From: Pezicula radicicola | Taxonomy: Eukaryota > Ascomycota > Leotiomycetes > Helotiales > Dermateaceae | Assembly (NCBI GenBank): GCA_003008705.1 | Contig: PDUO01000010.1 | Coordinates: forward strand, 1,240,001-1,304,000 | Direction: 5' to 3' | DNA length: 64,000 nt | In this document: positions 60,901 to 64,000 of the stretch, piece after piece | Numbering within the stretch: the stretch's first letter is position 1 | How the letters are laid out: the number at the start of each line of letters is the position of its first letter | Notes under the pieces: generated by a model | What the model was told of the DNA's origin: nothing | What the model saw: the letters and a program-made list of their open reading frames with translations, nothing else | The model's database searches: none | Made by a program: the position numbers and the translations under genes

Positions 60901-61117
60901 AGAGCAAGCGGTTAGCATCAATGATGACCATACCTGGACTCTCTCTGGCAAGGGATTTTGCAGCTGCACATCAAATGAAGAACATCCTTGCCGCTGGAAT
61001 GACAGGAGTGTACAATTACAACAAGTCAAGAAAAGGAAACTTAGATTTCGAACCTCTCAGTTTGAAAGAACGACAACAGTGCCACCTATCACTGGGGCTG
61101 CTGTCTTTGGGATATAA
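57914..61117 (+). CDS. Large uncharacterised fungal protein
   Basis: Exons 57914-58039 and 58193-61117, joined in phase 0 by a 153-nt intron (GTTAGT donor, CTTAG acceptor); 1,016 residues. The first 60 residues are helical (VADISQWLMILDTITQQIRH), resembling N-termini of fungal STAND or ankyrin proteins, but no NACHT or ankyrin repeat follows. A charged linker (residues 100-240) leads into a long mixed domain. The C-terminal 120 residues have a Cys cluster (KCIKGCDKLPCGKGYLGAHF, then CSCTSNEEHPC) that could bind metal. No family is recognised. It abuts a P450 pseudogene downstream. Confidence 0.75.
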
Positions 61118-61139
61118 GAAGAGAAATGTCTTTCACCAA

Positions 61140-61937
61140 GTCCTGTGGATGATGACCCTACTAACGGCGTTCGCTAGCTTGGGTGTCCCCATGAAAGCAT
61201 GGAGTGATTGGAGTAATCAAGCACTTATGAAGCAGAAGAAAGAGAGTTCTAAAGATGTGAATTTGATAAAGTATTTAATTAAGAATATGAAAGATGATGC
61301 TAAAGGGAGGACTATACTCTTTTCTGAGTCTAGGGTTATCATTGGTGCCGGAAAGTAAGTTACTATCTTGGCCAGTACCTAAAACTCATGTTCTTCGTAG
61401 CAAAAAAAGCTTACCCTACCAAAAGCGGCTCAACCGCCATATCACCCACAGAAATAGTTATTATGCCCACTTATAAACCTGATTAAGTCGCCAAACTTCA
61501 CACCAAACTAGATCTAATATTTGCTTCCAACTCATTTTCATGTCAAACAGCCTACCCAGTTCTCGAATCCATCATCAACGAAGTCATGCGTCTCTACCCA
61601 CGAATTCTTTTCGGTTCCCAAAGAGTTACGCCACCAGAAGGAATCGCCATTGGCTCCAAATATATACCTGAAGATATGATCGTCCATACGCCAACCTACC
61701 AGCTTCACTAAGACCCGCGGAACTTCGTACAACCTGAGGATTTTGTACCAGAGCGTTGGACTGCTAGACCCGAAATGATACTGAATCGTAGTGCACTCAT
61801 ACCATTTTCCATGGGACCCAGCAATTGTCCTGGAAAGAGCATTGCGTTAATGGAAATTAGGAGTGTCGTGGCAAGGAATTTATGGGAATTTGATGTGCAA
61901 TTACCGACCGGGCTCAAGTTCGATTTAGGGCTCTTTA
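61140..61937 (+). pseudogene. Cytochrome P450 remnant, 5' truncated and interrupted
   Basis: The recognisable part runs from the middle of the enzyme (LMKQKKESS, KYLIKNMKDDAKGR, SESRVIIGAG) through the K-helix ExxR (NEVMRLYP), the PERW motif and the heme-binding loop FSMGPSNCPGK with its Cys ligand. The I-helix AGxDT region is lost after GAG, the segment to the K helix is garbled, and an in-frame TAA follows QLH (about 61710), where Tyr or Arg is usual. No N-terminal membrane anchor is found. The 3' coding end is split off by the adjacent transposon and resumes at 63962. It cannot give a functional P450. Parts of the exon structure are uncertain. Confidence 0.82.
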
Positions 61938-63961
61938 CGGAGATTCCGGTCAAAAGTCGTGCGAATACAGGGCCCATGCCCTGTATTATGGGCTGGTGCC
62001 CTGTAGGCTCCACTTCCCATATTACCCACTATATAAACGAGAGCTACAGGGTACAGGCCCTATAGTACAGGGGCCTAAAAATCATCAGAATTGCCTCTAT
62101 TTTAAAGATATACTCCTTCTATTCTATTAGTTATAAACACTCTCCTTTACTTAACCCTTTTTCCTTCCTTCCTTATATTCGTTCCTACCCTTAAGCTTAA
62201 TAATCTCTGTAATATAAATAGGAATCCTTTTAATCCAAGCTTGAATCTTCTCTTGTAGTAGTTCATTCTAATACTTAATCCAATCCTTCTTTAATTACTC
62301 CTTACTAGTTAGAGCTCCTTTCTTTGTTGTTTCTCTTTTCATATAAAACCAATAAGGCTTAATAGTATTCAAATCAGGAGAGTTACTAGGCCAAAGAAGC
62401 TTAAGAATCTCCTATATATCATAGACTTCTTGTTGATAATATAATACATGTGGAGCTACTCTATCTTCTTGAATAATAGTACCAGGGTAATCCTTTTAAC
62501 ACTCTTTTACAAAGGGAAGAAGTAAAGGCTTTAAGATCTTCTCTTGATACCTAAAATAGTTAATAAATAGAAGCTTAAAATAAGGGAATAAGACTTACCT
62601 ATACCAATCAATTCCTCCTTTACTAGGTCTTCGAATATAAGCCCTATTCTCTTTAGTATATTTCCAAGTTAGTTTTAGGCTAGGTATATTACTTCGAAGC
62701 CTTATTCTATTAACCCTATTAACAATAAGCTCCTACTCCATTTTATTATTGTCAACTCAAGTAGTATTTCTTTTATCCAAATCTTTCTTTGAAGCTACTT
62801 TCTCTTTTGTAGTTTTATTATCCTAGTAATAATAAGGGCCCTTCTTTACCTAAGTAAAAGAGCCCTAAAACATGAAAGAAGAAAAGCCTTTCCACCTTCT
62901 CTTTATTATATATAGATGATAGGCCTTAGTAGACAACCTCTATACTCTTCTTTTACCTCGAATCCTACCTAATTTAGTACTACTCTCATCTATAAAAATC
63001 ACCTTCGTCTAATCTTCTAAAGTCCATTTCTTATAAGCTTTATACTAATTAAATCGAGCCTTCTTCATTTCTTTTGTCAGGCCTAGCTTAATAGTTTACT
63101 TATAAGAGCTATAGTTGGCTCCTCGAAGAACTCGATAAATAGTACTTACAGAGATGATAAATAAGTTAATAAGATTAACCTTATAAGTAATCCTTTCTGT
63201 AGAATAAGTTCGAGTTGTTGAGTTCTTTGTAACAATTGCAATAACCTGATCAATAACTTTAGGAGTTACTTTAATAGGCCTTCTAGACTTTGGTTTATCT
63301 TCTAAGTAGCGGGCCCAGATCTTCTTTGAAACCTCTAGTATATATCCATTTACAATAGCCTTAGTTCGAAGTCGATAGATTTAAGAGATTAAAATATCTA
63401 TAAATACCGAGGCTTTCTCAATTAGTATCCCAGCTTCCTATAATGAAAGAGCCTGAATTCGAGTACCAATATCATGAATTAGCTTTGATATAATAGGTGG
63501 TTTAGGAGCCACAATAGGAGCAAGAGGAGGAGTAATAATAGAAGGAATAGGAGCTTTAGATTCAGACTCAGAATCAGAAGAAGAACCATATATAAGGCCT
63601 AGTTCTAGGCTAGAATCATAAGAATCAGAGCTTGATTCAGTACTCGAATCAAATGATGAATCCATTTTATAGTAAAGAAGGATAATATGATGAGGCATTG
63701 TAAGAGCATAGAAAATAGGACTATATAAGTACAAAGGAAGGCCTTTACAATGTACTGGCAATGTATATAATTCGTAGTCTCATTACTGCCAGCAGTGTGG
63801 CCAGCACTATACCAGCGCAGAGTAAAGCCTGAGGCTCCCTATAAGCGAATCAGTTATAGGCTTGATGCACTGTAATTAAGCGGCCCAATACAAATTAGGC
63901 CTATAGTGGATGCTACAGGGCATGGGCCCTGTATTCGCACGACTTTTGACCGGAATCTCCG
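61938..63961 (-). mobile_element. 2024-bp Tc1/mariner-type element inserted in the P450
   Basis: Perfect 48-bp inverted repeats (61938-61985 and 63914-63961) begin CGGAGATTCCGGTCAAAAGT. TA duplications flank the element at 61936-61937 and 63962-63963. The interior is AT-rich and contains a decayed transposase on the minus strand. The target is the C-terminal coding part of the P450 remnant. Confidence 0.9.
62160..63665 (-). pseudogene. Mariner-type transposase remnant, RIP-decayed
   Basis: Reading from ATG 63665, a Ser/Asp-rich N-terminus (MDSSFDSSTESSSD) continues into HTH-like blocks (VSKKIWARYLEDKPKSRRP, STIYRVLRGANY) and the catalytic region: FIDESSTKLG (first Asp), IIQEDRVAPH (second Asp) and NSPDLNTIKPYW, where the usual third acid is replaced by Lys. 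Stops occur at expected Trp and Gln positions (for example MKKARFN-stop-YKAY). The pattern of G-to-A and C-to-T changes indicates RIP. Boundaries are approximate. Confidence 0.8.
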
Positions 63962-64000
63962 TAAGGGTATCCAGAATCATTTTACAACAAGGGTTCCGAA
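63962..64000 (+). pseudogene. 3' end of the split P450 remnant, continues beyond the window
   Basis: After the transposon the sequence AAGGGTATCCAGAATCATTT reads KGIQNHF and then TTRVP in the frame that continues the P450 left of the element (LKFDLGLF). A basic, aromatic end of this kind is usual near P450 C-termini. Cut by the window edge. Confidence 0.65.

Noticed and set aside
1..64000. tRNA and rRNA genes
   Set aside because: I saw no convincing cloverleaf or conserved rRNA stretch by eye; a covariance-model scan would be needed to exclude them.

Overview
The window is nuclear DNA of a filamentous ascomycete (Pezizomycotina). Supporting this are genes cut by short introns (about 49-153 nt) with GTRNGT donors, CTRAC-like branch points and YAG acceptors, a hybrid PKS-NRPS with a Zn2Cys6 regulator, a phiA-type cell-wall protein, an LPMO-like secreted protein, and Tc1/mariner-type elements whose interiors look mutated by RIP (C-to-T and G-to-A decay, AT-rich, stop codons at Trp and Gln positions). 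I cannot place it below subphylum from sequence alone.

Left part (1-15862): a seven-exon PKS-NRPS on the minus strand (KS-AT-DH-MT-inactive ER-KR-ACP-C-A-T-R) runs off the left edge inside its reductase domain. Its promoter side faces a block of mobile DNA: a 420-bp TIR element (12567-12986) and an N-terminally truncated Tc1-like transposase unit (13087-14049). Beyond it lies a Zn2Cys6 regulator on the plus strand. A 10-bp CGG-containing motif occurs upstream of both genes. More cluster genes probably lie left of the window, including any trans-acting enoyl reductase.

Middle (16-32 kb): two small membrane proteins, AT-rich decayed DNA, two small spliced genes of unknown function (one of only 101 codons with a 4-nt first exon), a 589-bp non-autonomous TIR element with 80-bp arms, a phiA-like protein, a 2-oxoglutarate/Fe(II) oxygenase, an LPMO-like secreted protein and a five-exon alpha/beta hydrolase, separated by long apparently gene-free stretches.

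34-46 kb: orotidine 5'-phosphate decarboxylase with a one-base frameshift near its 3' end, a RIP-decayed Tc1/mariner element with intact ends, a HAM1-like protein, a DUF4211-type nuclear protein, and a small secreted protein with two copies of a four-cysteine module.

46-64 kb: a GH78 alpha-L-rhamnosidase-like enzyme and an MFS sugar transporter are divergent neighbours, suggesting release and uptake of a plant or microbial glycoside sugar. An MRP-type ABC transporter and a large uncharacterised protein follow, also divergent. Last is a degraded cytochrome P450 split by a 2024-bp Tc1/mariner-type element. Removing the element and one TA copy rejoins the P450 reading frame across the insertion site.
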